Assembly: GCA_029238555.1 (NCBI GenBank)
Contig: JAQWFV010000091.1
Location: 1 to 22,313, forward strand
Source: Flavobacteriaceae bacterium
GTDB lineage: Bacteria; Bacteroidota; Bacteroidia; Flavobacteriales; Flavobacteriaceae
Direction of reading: 5' to 3'
DNA: 22,313 nt
Below, piece after piece: positions 6,425 to 13,825 of this stretch (the first letter of the stretch is position 1; each line of letters begins with the position of its first letter). The notes beneath the pieces were generated by a model, which had not been told where the DNA came from, searched no databases, and worked only from the letters and a program-made list of their open reading frames with translations. A program made the translations under genes and the position numbers.

Positions 6425-9277
6425 TTATTTACTCAAATACATCTTTCTACGTTGGTATAAATCGTAGAAAGCGTCGTCTTTAAGACTGTCTATAAACAAA
6501 ATACTCTCTCCTGTACTCTTCATTTCAGGTCCCAGATTCTTGTTCACATTTGGAAACTTATCAAAAGAAAATACTGGCTGTTTAATAGCGTAGCCTTCTA
6601 GTTGAGGGTTGAAATTAAAATCTTTTACTTTATTATGACCCAACATGACTTTAGTGGCGTAATTCACATAGGGCTCTTTGTAAGCTTTTGCAATGAAAGG
6701 CACCGTTCTTGAAGCTCTTGGATTGGCTTCAATAATATAAACAATGTCATCCTTAACAGCGAACTGAATATTGATTAAGCCTACCGTGTTAAGTGCTAAG
6801 GCAATTTTCTTTGTGTGGTCTTTGATTTGCTGCATCACGAACTCTCCTAGGTTAAAAGGAGGCAATGTCGCATTTGAATCTCCAGAGTGAATTCCACAGG
6901 GTTCAATGTGCTCCATGATACCAATAATGTAAACGTCTTCTCCATCACAAATAGCATCGGCTTCAGCCTCAATAGCTCCGTCCAAATAATGGTCTAAGAG
7001 TAATTTATTGTTGGGTATTTTACGCAATAAATCTACTACATGCTCTTCTAATTCTTGCTTGTTTATGACAATCTTCATCCCTTGCCCACCTAATACATAA
7101 GAAGGTCTTACCAATAATGGAAAATTAAGTTTGTCAGATAATGCAAGCGCTTCGTCTGCTGTTTCTGCCACACCAAACTCAGGAAAAGGAATGTTGTTTT
7201 CTTTTAGAAGTGTAGAAAAACTACCTCTATCTTCTGCTAAATCTAAGGCTTTAAAGCTTGTTCCTAGAATTTTAATCCCGTGCTTCTCTAATTTTTCTGC
7301 CAATTTAAGGGCTGTTTGCCCCCCCAGCTGAACAATAACTCCCTCTGGATTCTCGTGTCTAATAATATCGTAGATGTGCTCCCAAAATACGGGCTCAAAA
7401 TACAATTTATCTGCAGTGTCAAAATCAGTAGAGACTGTTTCAGGGTTACAGTTTATCATAATGGTCTCATAACCACATTCAGCTGCAGCTAAAACACCGT
7501 GAACACAACAGTAATCGAATTCAATTCCTTGGCCAATTCTATTAGGACCAGATCCTAATACCACTACTTTCTTGCGATCTGTTACTATAGAATCATTGGC
7601 AACAAAGCGCTTGCCCTCTGGCGTTTCCTGTTCTGCTTCAAAAGTAGAGTAATAATATGGGGTCATGGCTTTAAACTCAGCAGCACATGTGTCTACCAGT
7701 TTATACACTCTATTGATGTTCATTTCTGAACGCTTCTGGTAAATTTGACTCTCCAGACATGAAACCATATGGGCAATTTGTCTGTCTGCAAAACCTTTCT
7801 GTTTGGCTTCTAACAATAAGTCTTTTGGTAGGCTTTCTAAAGTAAAGGTGCTGATCTCTTTTTCCAGCATGTACAACTCCTCATATTGCTTTAAGAACCA
7901 CATGTCTATTCGAGTAATCTCATGAATCCTAGAAAGGGGTATGCCCATTTGAATGGCGTCATAGATAACAAATACCCTATCCCAACTCGCTATGGTTAAT
8001 TTACTAATAATCTGCTCGTAGTTACTATATCCTTTACCATCTGCACCTAGACCATTTCGCTTAATCTCTAAAGATTGAGTGGCTTTGTGCAAAGCTTCTT
8101 GAAAAGATCTTCCAATTCCCATGACCTCTCCAACAGATTTCATCTGAAGTCCCAGGGTCCTGTCTGAACCTTCAAATTTGTCAAAATTCCATCTTGGGAT
8201 CTTTACAATAACATAATCTAAGGTAGGCTCAAATAAAGCAGAAGTAGATTGGGTAATCTGGTTACTCAACTCATCTAAAGTGTAACCAATAGCGAGTTTA
8301 GAAGCAATTTTTGCAATAGGATATCCTGTAGCTTTGGAAGCCAATGCAGAAGACCTAGATACTCTTGGGTTAATTTCTATGGCAATAATGTCTTCCTTTT
8401 CGTCTGGAGAAACAGCAAACTGTACATTACAACCTCCTGCAAAATCTCCAATGCTACGCATCATTTTAATAGCCATATCTCGCATACGCTGAAAAGTCTT
8501 ATCTGACAATGTCATTGCAGGAGCTACTGTAATAGAATCTCCTGTATGAATTCCCATGGGATCCATATTTTCAATGGTACAAATAATGACCACATTGTCA
8601 TTCTTATCTCTAAGTAATTCCAATTCGTATTCTTTCCAGCCCATTACGGCTTTGTCTATCATCACCTCGTGAATGGGAGAAATTTCTAATCCCCTACTCA
8701 ATAACTCGTCAAAATCTTTTGGATCGTGAACTATAGCAGCTCCTGCACCCCCAAGGGTATAGGAGGCTCTAATCACTAAAGGAAAGCCAAATTCCTGAGC
8801 TATTTCTTTACCTTTTAAAAATGAGGTCGCTGTGGCTTGAGGGGCCATACCAACACCAATCTTACCCATCAAGTTTCTAAATTGCTCCCTGTCTTCTGTA
8901 ATATTAATAGCGTCTATGTCTACCCCTATTAATTCTACTTTATGGTCTTCCCAAATACCTTTTTCGTCACACTCAATACAGAGATTTAAAGCTGTTTGCC
9001 CGCCCATAGTGGGTAACACAGCGTCAATATTGGGGTGTGCCTCTAAAATCTCAATAATGGATTTTGATGTTAATGGTTTTAAATACACATGATCTGCCAT
9101 AGAGGGATCTGTCATGATCGTAGCGGGGTTGCTATTGATCAGTACAGTTTCTATACCGTCTTCTCTGAGGGATCTAAGAGACTGAGAACCTGCGTAATCA
9201 AATTCACAAGCTTGTCCAATCACTATAGGTCCTGACCCAATAATTAAAATACATTTCAGTTCATCTCTTTTTGGCAT
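6425..9277 (-). CDS. carB: Carbamoyl-phosphate synthase large chain
   Basis: Makes carbamoyl phosphate from bicarbonate, ammonia (supplied by CarA) and two ATP, feeding pyrimidine and arginine synthesis in the cytoplasm. The 950 residues show the two homologous ATP-grasp halves. The first starts with ILIIGSGPIVIGQACEFDYAG and contains RASYTLGGAGAA, NMDPMGIHTGDS and INPRVSRSSALASKATGYP. The second starts near residue 567 with VVVLGSGPNRIGQGIEFDYC and contains RPSYVLGGQGM, HIEPCGIHSGDS and ANPRASRTVPFIAKA. The oligomerisation region lies between. The chain ends shortly after the second half at MYLSK, so the C-terminal MGS-like allosteric domain of the 1073-residue E. coli enzyme is absent. The stop is clean with a terminator behind it, so this is a natural short form, as I recall for other Flavobacteria. 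carA is not in the window. A terminator lies directly upstream. Confidence 0.97.
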   Translation of the reverse strand: MPKRDELKCILIIGSGPIVIGQACEFDYAGSQSLRSLREDGIETVLINSNPATIMTDPSMADHVYLKPLTSKSIIEILEAHPNIDAVLPTMGGQTALNLCIECDEKGIWEDHKVELIGVDIDAINITEDREQFRNLMGKIGVGMAPQATATSFLKGKEIAQEFGFPLVIRASYTLGGAGAAIVHDPKDFDELLSRGLEISPIHEVMIDKAVMGWKEYELELLRDKNDNVVIICTIENMDPMGIHTGDSITVAPAMTLSDKTFQRMRDMAIKMMRSIGDFAGGCNVQFAVSPDEKEDIIAIEINPRVSRSSALASKATGYPIAKIASKLAIGYTLDELSNQITQSTSALFEPTLDYVIVKIPRWNFDKFEGSDRTLGLQMKSVGEVMGIGRSFQEALHKATQSLEIKRNGLGADGKGYSNYEQIISKLTIASWDRVFVIYDAIQMGIPLSRIHEITRIDMWFLKQYEELYMLEKEISTFTLESLPKDLLLEAKQKGFADRQIAHMVSCLESQIYQKRSEMNINRVYKLVDTCAAEFKAMTPYYYSTFEAEQETPEGKRFVANDSIVTDRKKVVVLGSGPNRIGQGIEFDYCCVHGVLAAAECGYETIMINCNPETVSTDFDTADKLYFEPVFWEHIYDIIRHENPEGVIVQLGGQTALKLAEKLEKHGIKILGTSFKALDLAEDRGSFSTLLKENNIPFPEFGVAETADEALALSDKLNFPLLVRPSYVLGGQGMKIVINKQELEEHVVDLLRKIPNNKLLLDHYLDGAIEAEADAICDGEDVYIIGIMEHIEPCGIHSGDSNATLPPFNLGEFVMQQIKDHTKKIALALNTVGLINIQFAVKDDIVYIIEANPRASRTVPFIAKAYKEPYVNYATKVMLGHNKVKDFNFNPQLEGYAIKQPVFSFDKFPNVNKNLGPEMKSTGESILFIDSLKDDAFYDLYQRRKMYLSK

Positions 9278-9319
9278 ATTGTGTTTTTTTGGTATAAGTG
9301 TATTTCTAAAAAAAAAATC

Positions 9320-9355
9320 AAAAAAAAAGGTGTTACTTAATAAAAAGTAACACCT
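9320..9355 (-). terminator. Rho-independent terminator of rpmH, upstream of carB
   Basis: The 11-bp perfect stem AGGTGTTACTT/AAGTAACACCT (9328-9338 with 9345-9355) is followed on the minus strand by eight T, then GA and ten more T (down to 9308). It is 22 nt beyond the rpmH stop and its second T tract ends about 30 nt before the carB start. Confidence 0.92.
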
Positions 9356-9377
9356 ATATATTTTGAAAAATCAATCA

Positions 9378-9536
9378 TTATTTTTTGTGTCTCAGTTCTG
9401 AAGATACAGATAATTTTTTTCTTCCTTTTGCTCTTCTTCTAGCAAGGACTTTTCTACCGTTAGCAGAAGCCATACGTTCTCTAAAACCGTGTTTGTTCTT
9501 TCTTTTTCTTTTGGATGGCTGATATGTTCTTTTCAT
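9378..9536 (-). CDS. rpmH: 50S ribosomal protein L34
   Basis: L34 of 52 residues, a small basic protein of the large ribosomal subunit. The sequence starts [20 protein letters not shown] and continues [20 protein letters not shown], matching the family almost throughout; the C-terminus [13 protein letters not shown] is normal. It has its own consensus promoter about 70 nt upstream and its own strong terminator, so it is mainly a single-gene transcript. The rnpA and dnaA genes that accompany rpmH in many bacteria are not adjacent here. Confidence 0.97.
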   Translation of the reverse strand: MKRTYQPSKRKRKNKHGFRERMASANGRKVLARRRAKGRKKLSVSSELRHKK

Positions 9537-9601
9537 CGAGCGTGTTTTAAACGGATTACTTATATTAAAGCTTTTGTTAATCTGTTCCCAAAAGCTGGGC
9601 G

Positions 9602-9631
9602 CAAATATACAAAGACTTTTTGCTTTAGCAA
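9602..9631 (-). promoter_or_regulatory. Consensus promoter of rpmH
   Basis: On the minus strand TTG (9631-9629), a 19-nt spacer and TATATTTG (9609-9602) match the Bacteroidetes TTG-N19-TAnnTTTG promoter exactly. Transcription would start near 9597, giving a leader of about 60 nt. Confidence 0.85.
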
Positions 9632-9665
9632 GCCTATTTTAAAAAATATTTTGGATGTTTTTTTG

Positions 9666-9673
9666 TAGGTTTG
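9666..9673 (+). promoter_or_regulatory. Possible -7 box for the gene at 9760
   Basis: TAGGTTTG, followed by CAACGG, matches TAnnTTTG about 85 nt before the start at 9760. No TTG lies at the standard distance upstream. It is back to back with the rpmH promoter. Confidence 0.4.
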
Positions 9674-9759
9674 CAACGGTAAACATTCCAGCCATTCAAA
9701 GGGGTATAAATACCCTAGTGTCGTTTATAAAACTATCAAATAATTATATAAAATACAAC

Positions 9760-10275
9760 ATGTTTCATAAAATTTTCAAACTGATCATTGCCGCTGCCAT
9801 TAACGCATATGCCATTTACCAATTTATTGAAGGTAATATTGGTAATGGAATTAGCTTGGTGTTACTCTCTACAGTTTTTATCTTTCTCTATTACAGAAAC
9901 GAAATGATTCTTTTGGCTTTCTTAAAAATGAGAAAGCAAGATTTAGCAGGAACTGCCAATTGGTTAGCTAAGATCAAAAACCCAGAAGCTGCACTGACAA
10001 AGAAACAACAGGGATACTACAACTATTTACACGGAATTATTCACTCACAAACCAACTTATCCCAAGCGGAGAAGTTTTTCAAAAAAGCTTTAAAACTAGG
10101 ACTGACAATGGACTACGATGTGGCCATGGCCAAATTGAGCCTAGCTGGAATTGCCATGCAAAAAAGAAGGAAAAGAGAAGCCACTACCCTACTTCAAGAA
10201 GCTAAGAAATTAGACAAACAAAACATGTTGGCGGAGCAAATTAAAATGATGTCCCAACAGCTCAAAAAAATATAA
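9760..10275 (+). CDS. Small membrane protein with TPR-like C-terminal half, function unknown
   Basis: The protein has 171 residues. The N-terminal part has two hydrophobic helices (about residues 5-22 and 28-46, IFKLIIAAAINAYAIYQFI and GISLVLLSTVFIFLYY), joined by a short EGNIGN turn. The C-terminal part is helical and basic: KKQQGYYNYLHGIIHSQ, LSQAEKFFKKALKLGL and DVAMAKLSLAGIAMQKRRK give the spacing of two or three tetratricopeptide-like repeats. This suggests a membrane-anchored, cytoplasm-facing protein-interaction module. I chose the ATG at 9760. The longer open frame from 9655 starts inside the putative promoter and encodes 35 residues that look like leader DNA. No enzyme motif was seen and I do not recognise a characterised homologue. 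Confidence 0.8.
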   Translation: MFHKIFKLIIAAAINAYAIYQFIEGNIGNGISLVLLSTVFIFLYYRNEMILLAFLKMRKQDLAGTANWLAKIKNPEAALTKKQQGYYNYLHGIIHSQTNLSQAEKFFKKALKLGLTMDYDVAMAKLSLAGIAMQKRRKREATTLLQEAKKLDKQNMLAEQIKMMSQQLKKI

Positions 10276-10294
10276 GACTTCAGGACTTAGGATT

Positions 10295-10319
10295 AGTCAA
10301 AAAATAGTGATTTTTTACT
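10295..10319. terminator. Weak AT-rich hairpin between convergent genes
   Basis: AGT(C)AAAAAAT pairs with ATTTTTTACT around loop AGTG, with one bulged C. It lies between the stop codons at 10275 and 10327, where a shared terminator is expected, and the stem supplies T runs on both strands. The stem is almost all A-T, so efficiency is doubtful. Confidence 0.35.
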
Positions 10320-10326
10320 CAGCTGA

Positions 10327-11259
10327 TTAATCCATCACTAAAGGAATCTTAATCTGATATTTTTTTCGAGACCTATTGTTCAGGTATTCCTGTCTTAACC
10401 ATGGGTTGTGACGCTTTAATATCTTATAACTAATGTTTTGGGATAGGGCAAAATCACTTAAATTTTTAATGGGCTCTTTTATAGTCACTTCTTTAGTGGG
10501 AGTCAATGTGTAGTAATCAAGCTCATTGAGTTTAAAACCATAAGTAATGGGATCACTCATGATGGTTTTTAGCGCAAGTATTCTAAATACATATCTACCA
10601 GTCTCCTGGCCCAGTAATAAATCGTAATAATTGTTCGTTTGTTGCTTTTCCAATTGTCTTGAAATACCTCTGTTTCCTGCATTATATGCTGCTGCTGCTA
10701 AAGTCCAAGATCCAAATTTCTCTTTGGCCTTTAAAAGATATTCACAAGCTACCGCCGTAGCTTTCTCCACGTGATACCTTTCATCTACATTCTTATTGAC
10801 TTCTAATTTATAATCTTTTGCGGTACCTTTCATCAGCTGCCAAAACCCAGCAGCACCAGCTGGAGAACGCAGTGGCTCTAGACCACTTTCCGCTACAGCC
10901 AAATATAAAAAATCCTCTGGCACACCATAAGCCTCCAATATGGGCCTCATAATAGGGAAATACTTTTGAGATCGCTTCATGAGGAGCATAGCATTAGACT
11001 GCCAGTAGGTGTTCACAAGAAACTCTCTATCTACCCTTTCTAACACTTCTTGCTCGTTCAATGGAACAGGTTCTCCAGCAAAACTCAAGTCACTCGGAAT
11101 AGGAAGCGAGCTAACCAAAGCTTTTAAATGATTGGTATTTTCAGTTAGGGGTAAACTGTTCAATGAATTGCTGTTTTCAGTTGATTTAACAGCAAAAACT
11201 AAAGTAAAAATAATGGCAATTGCCCCTACAATTTGAAGTGCTTTTTTAAATAGATCCAT
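10327..11259 (-). CDS. Membrane-anchored lytic transglycosylase (SLT domain, MltD-like)
   Basis: Cleaves peptidoglycan glycan strands to 1,6-anhydro ends during wall turnover. It has 310 residues. Residues 8-24 form a signal or membrane anchor (LQIVGAIAIIFTLVFAV). The SLT goose-lysozyme-like domain spans about 98-225. The likely catalytic glutamate is E124 in LAVAESGLEP, followed by SPAGAAGFWQLM (132-143), the AAAAYNAGNRG motif (188-198) and ETGRYVFRILALK. The C-terminal tail (about 250-310, ISYKILKRHNPWLR and YQIKIP) resembles a LysM-like unit as in MltD proteins. It is downstream of the hydrolase gene on the same strand with a 33-nt gap, so one transcript is likely. The family is well supported; which of the several transglycosylases this is remains open. 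Confidence 0.9.
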   Translation of the reverse strand: MDLFKKALQIVGAIAIIFTLVFAVKSTENSNSLNSLPLTENTNHLKALVSSLPIPSDLSFAGEPVPLNEQEVLERVDREFLVNTYWQSNAMLLMKRSQKYFPIMRPILEAYGVPEDFLYLAVAESGLEPLRSPAGAAGFWQLMKGTAKDYKLEVNKNVDERYHVEKATAVACEYLLKAKEKFGSWTLAAAAYNAGNRGISRQLEKQQTNNYYDLLLGQETGRYVFRILALKTIMSDPITYGFKLNELDYYTLTPTKEVTIKEPIKNLSDFALSQNISYKILKRHNPWLRQEYLNNRSRKKYQIKIPLVMD

Positions 11260-11273
11260 AGTGAAATTTATAC

Positions 11274-11292
11274 TCCAATTTAACGAATTGGA
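11274..11292 (-). other. Intercistronic stem-loop
   Basis: TCCAATT/AATTGGA with loop of 5 nt directly follows the hydrolase stop codon and precedes the transglycosylase start at 11259. There is no T tract, so it is more likely to be an mRNA-stability or processing element than a terminator, or it may be chance. Confidence 0.3.
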
Positions 11293-11955
11293 TTAGTCTT
11301 TCAAAATATCAGGAAGGTTTTCGTTAAACCATTTGTACTTAAAAATGATCATAGAGTGCGTTCCTCTGGGGATTGAAATATAATCTTTAATATAATTCAC
11401 AGGAAAAACGTTGTCTAATTCGCCTTGAATGTGAATGGTGTTTGGCATAGCGTCTGCTTGTTCCCAATTGACAATTTGATCAATGGACCAATCTATGTAA
11501 TAAGGGTCTCTTACACTGAGGTATTTCTCATATAAATGAATACGCTTTTGCATAAAATCTCCCAAAGCAAACTTTGCGACCAATTCTATATTGGTAACCA
11601 ACTGCGTAGGAAGGAGTTTATGAATGTTAGTATGCTTGGCAAAAAGCATTTTTTTGGGCAACTCCCGAGCAGATTTTACGCTAGAAATTACAATAATTTT
11701 TCTCACCGCTATAATCTTAGCAATTTCCTGCACTAAAATACCTCCAAAAGAGACCCCCACCAAAACAGGGCTTTTACAACTAATTCTTTGGGCAATTCGA
11801 CTCGCATAAGATTGAAGCGATTCGTTTTTATGAGGAAGTTCCCAGGACAGATAATGAATGTCAAAAACAGCAGCATCTAATTCTATGTTTTCAAAAATCT
11901 TAGGATTTGCCGCCATACCAGGCATGAAATAAACAGGTATTTTTTCTGAACTCAT
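11293..11955 (-). CDS. Alpha/beta hydrolase of unknown substrate
   Basis: Small cytoplasmic alpha/beta hydrolase of 220 residues without signal peptide. The nucleophile elbow GVSFGG gives S69. The acid is probably D181 in GELDNVFP, and the histidine is H200 in GTHSMI, in canonical order and spacing. An oxyanion-type FMPGM loop lies at residues 10-14. The lid region (about 100-165) is rich in basic and aromatic residues and gives no hint of substrate. The start is the ATG at 11955; the codon before it (TTG, 11958) is less likely. The transglycosylase gene follows by 33 nt. The fold and triad are clear; the reaction (esterase, thioesterase or other) is not. Confidence 0.85.
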   Translation of the reverse strand: MSSEKIPVYFMPGMAANPKIFENIELDAAVFDIHYLSWELPHKNESLQSYASRIAQRISCKSPVLVGVSFGGILVQEIAKIIAVRKIIVISSVKSARELPKKMLFAKHTNIHKLLPTQLVTNIELVAKFALGDFMQKRIHLYEKYLSVRDPYYIDWSIDQIVNWEQADAMPNTIHIQGELDNVFPVNYIKDYISIPRGTHSMIIFKYKWFNENLPDILKD

Positions 11956-12005
11956 CAATGAATCATAGTGTATGAAATCTACATCTAACTCCAGCTAGAA
12001 TGCCT

Positions 12006-12013
12006 CAAATTTA
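12006..12013 (-). promoter_or_regulatory. Possible -7 box for the hydrolase/transglycosylase transcript
   Basis: TAAATTTG on the minus strand fits TAnnTTTG and would give a leader of about 45 nt to the ATG at 11955. No -33 TTG is found at the usual spacing. Confidence 0.4.
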
Positions 12014-12034
12014 GGTAATTAGCTTTTTTTTGTT

Positions 12035-12042
12035 TACTTTTG
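12035..12042 (+). promoter_or_regulatory. Possible -7 box for the GNAT-like gene
   Basis: TACTTTTG followed by CAAAG fits TAnnTTTG and would give a leader of roughly 68 nt to the ATG at 12116. The -33 element is unclear. It is only 21 nt from the divergent box at 12006-12013, so the two promoters would share DNA. Confidence 0.45.
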
Positions 12043-12115
12043 CAAAGTTAATTTTATGCTAAATACCTCAATATTTTTAGTGCGAGATTTTTAACTATAA
12101 AACACCTACCCAAAC

Positions 12116-12409
12116 ATGAGCGAAATAACCATCACCAACAATAGTTTTCTAAGACAATATGAAGCTACTGTAGCGTCTGCTTTGGCTAAAATCGAATATG
12201 CTGCTCAGGAGCGTAAAATATTTTTAACCAAGCTTATTATACCCGCTGAGATAACCGAACCAGGTTTTAAAGAAGCTTTCATTATTGCTGTTTTGGAGGA
12301 TATTAAAGAACAAGAATTAAAGGTGGTACCAACAAGTCCTGAAATTGCTAGTTTTGTCAGGAAAAACAGAAGGTACAAGGAAATGCTGCCAGTGGGGATT
12401 AGAATCTAA
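12116..12409 (+). CDS. YjdJ-like small GNAT-fold protein, acetyl-CoA motif degenerate
   Basis: A 97-residue protein with the layout of the short YjdJ-type GNAT family: a first strand with NNSFLRQYEATV, then ALAKIEYAAQERKIFLTKLIIPAEI, a helix FKEAFIIAVLEDIKEQELKV (in pieces), and the family ending VPTSPEIASFVRKNRRYKEML. In active GNAT proteins a Q/RGxGxG/A loop holds acetyl-CoA before the central helix. Here the position reads TEPGFKEAF, which keeps one glycine at most. It may therefore bind a different ligand or lack acetyltransferase activity. It is a lone gene on the plus strand, ending convergent with mtaB. Family assignment is from motif layout and is moderately secure. Confidence 0.75.
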   Translation: MSEITITNNSFLRQYEATVASALAKIEYAAQERKIFLTKLIIPAEITEPGFKEAFIIAVLEDIKEQELKVVPTSPEIASFVRKNRRYKEMLPVGIRI

Positions 12410-12445
12410 TACAACTTAGAATCTAACATAACGAAGAAGTATTAT

Positions 12446-12493
12446 ACTCCATTTACAGGAACGGCTAATGCTCCCTTTACAGGAATGACAATA
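12446..12493 (+). repeat. Two-copy 24-nt imperfect tandem repeat
   Basis: CTCCATTTACAGGAA (12447-12461) recurs as CTCCCTTTACAGGAA (12471-12485), a period of 24 nt. It lies in the 95-nt gap between the GNAT-like stop and the mtaB stop. Read in the GNAT frame it gives a PFTG motif twice before a TGA at 12500. Confidence 0.7.
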
Positions 12494-12504
12494 AGTGGGT
12501 GATT

Positions 12505-13824
12505 TTAATTATTTTCCACATAGTCAAAACGAACCAATCCATCTTGATCTATATCCCTTAGTCTTACTTCTGCCACGGTATTGACCAAAGAAGGGTCCCA
12601 AGGAGTTTTTACTTTGACATAGTTTTCAGTAAATCCATGTATATATCCTTTTTTGTTCTCTCCTTCAAATAAAACGGTTCTTTTAGTATCTATTTGAGAT
12701 TCATAAAAAGCCCTTCTCAATTTTACAGATAAACCCCTAAGCATTTTTGAACGCTTATTTCGAACAGCTAAAGGCACAACTTCACTCATATTTGCCGCCT
12801 CTGTATGGTCTCTTTCTGAATAAGTAAAAACGTGTAAATAAGACACCGCCAACTCATTCAAAAACTCATAGGTTTCTAAAAAATCTTGTTCCGTTTCACC
12901 GGGAAAACCAACAATAACATCTACCCCTATACAAGCATGGGGCAATTTTTTTTGTATGGTTGTTATCCTATCACGATACAAAGAAGTTAAATACCTGCGT
13001 TTCATTTTTTTCAACACCTTATCAGAGCCACTCTGAAGTGGGATATGAAAGTGTGGTACAAAAACCTCACTTTTAGACACCAATTCTATCGTTTCATTTT
13101 TCAGTAAATTGGGTTCTATGGAAGAAATCCTCAATCGAGATATACCTGGAACTTCCTCAAGAGATTGAACCAAATCAAAAAAAGTATGCTGGTGTTTTTT
13201 ATTCCCAAATTCTCCTTTACCGTAATCTCCTATATTAACTCCAGTTAAGACAATTTCCTTAATGCCTTTTGAAGCAATTTCTTGGGCGTTCTTAAGAACG
13301 TTTTCTAAAGTATCACTTCTGGAGATCCCTCTAGCCAATGGAATGGTACAATAAGTACATTTGTAATCACAACCATCTTGAACTTTTAAAAAGGCTCTAG
13401 TGCGTTCCCCTATAGCATAACCGCCTACATAGAAATCTGCCTCTTCTATTTCACAGGCATACACCGTTCCCACTTCTTGTTTGGTAAGGTCGTTTAGGTA
13501 TGCGGTGAGATTAAACTTTTCTGTGGCGCCAAGTACTAAGTCTACTCCATCTACTGCTGCTAAAGCTTCTGGCTTTAATTGTGCATAGCATCCAACAGCT
13601 GCTACAAATGCTTTTTCATTAATTTTTTGGGTCTTCTTGACAATTTCTTTAAAACGCTTATCTGCGTTCTCAGTGACAGAGCAGGTGTTAATCACATAAA
13701 CATCTGCTTTGGAATCAAAGGGTACTTTTTCGAAATCTGCCGCCTCCATTTGAGAGGCTATGGTAGCTGTTTCAGAAAAGTTTAGTTTACAACCTAAGGT
13801 GTGAAATGCCACTTTTTTTTTCAT
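12505..13824 (-). CDS. mtaB: tRNA t6A37 methylthiotransferase MtaB
   Basis: Radical-SAM enzyme that converts t6A37 to ms2t6A37 in tRNAs reading ANN codons. It has 439 residues. The N-terminal MTTase domain carries C12 (TLGCKLNFSET), C48 (INTCSVTENAD) and C79 (AAVGCYAQ) for the auxiliary cluster. The radical-SAM motif is CDYKCTYC (C152, C156, C159). Further on are LTGVNIGDYG, RISSIEP, HIPLQSGSDKVLKKMKRRY and GVDVIVGFPGET, and a C-terminal TRAM-like region from about residue 375. CKLN and the YTS-free SAM region fit MtaB rather than MiaB. The start ATG at 13824 follows the GlmU-like gene's TAG by one base; an upstream frame start inside that gene is unlikely. The two genes are probably co-transcribed. 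Confidence 0.93.
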   Translation of the reverse strand: MKKKVAFHTLGCKLNFSETATIASQMEAADFEKVPFDSKADVYVINTCSVTENADKRFKEIVKKTQKINEKAFVAAVGCYAQLKPEALAAVDGVDLVLGATEKFNLTAYLNDLTKQEVGTVYACEIEEADFYVGGYAIGERTRAFLKVQDGCDYKCTYCTIPLARGISRSDTLENVLKNAQEIASKGIKEIVLTGVNIGDYGKGEFGNKKHQHTFFDLVQSLEEVPGISRLRISSIEPNLLKNETIELVSKSEVFVPHFHIPLQSGSDKVLKKMKRRYLTSLYRDRITTIQKKLPHACIGVDVIVGFPGETEQDFLETYEFLNELAVSYLHVFTYSERDHTEAANMSEVVPLAVRNKRSKMLRGLSVKLRRAFYESQIDTKRTVLFEGENKKGYIHGFTENYVKVKTPWDPSLVNTVAEVRLRDIDQDGLVRFDYVENN

Positions 13825-13825
13825 G

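Noticed and set aside
9655..9759. Longer start for the membrane/TPR-like protein
   Set aside because: The 35 extra residues overlap a TAnnTTTG promoter match and look like untranslated leader; the ATG at 9760 sits right before a membrane helix.
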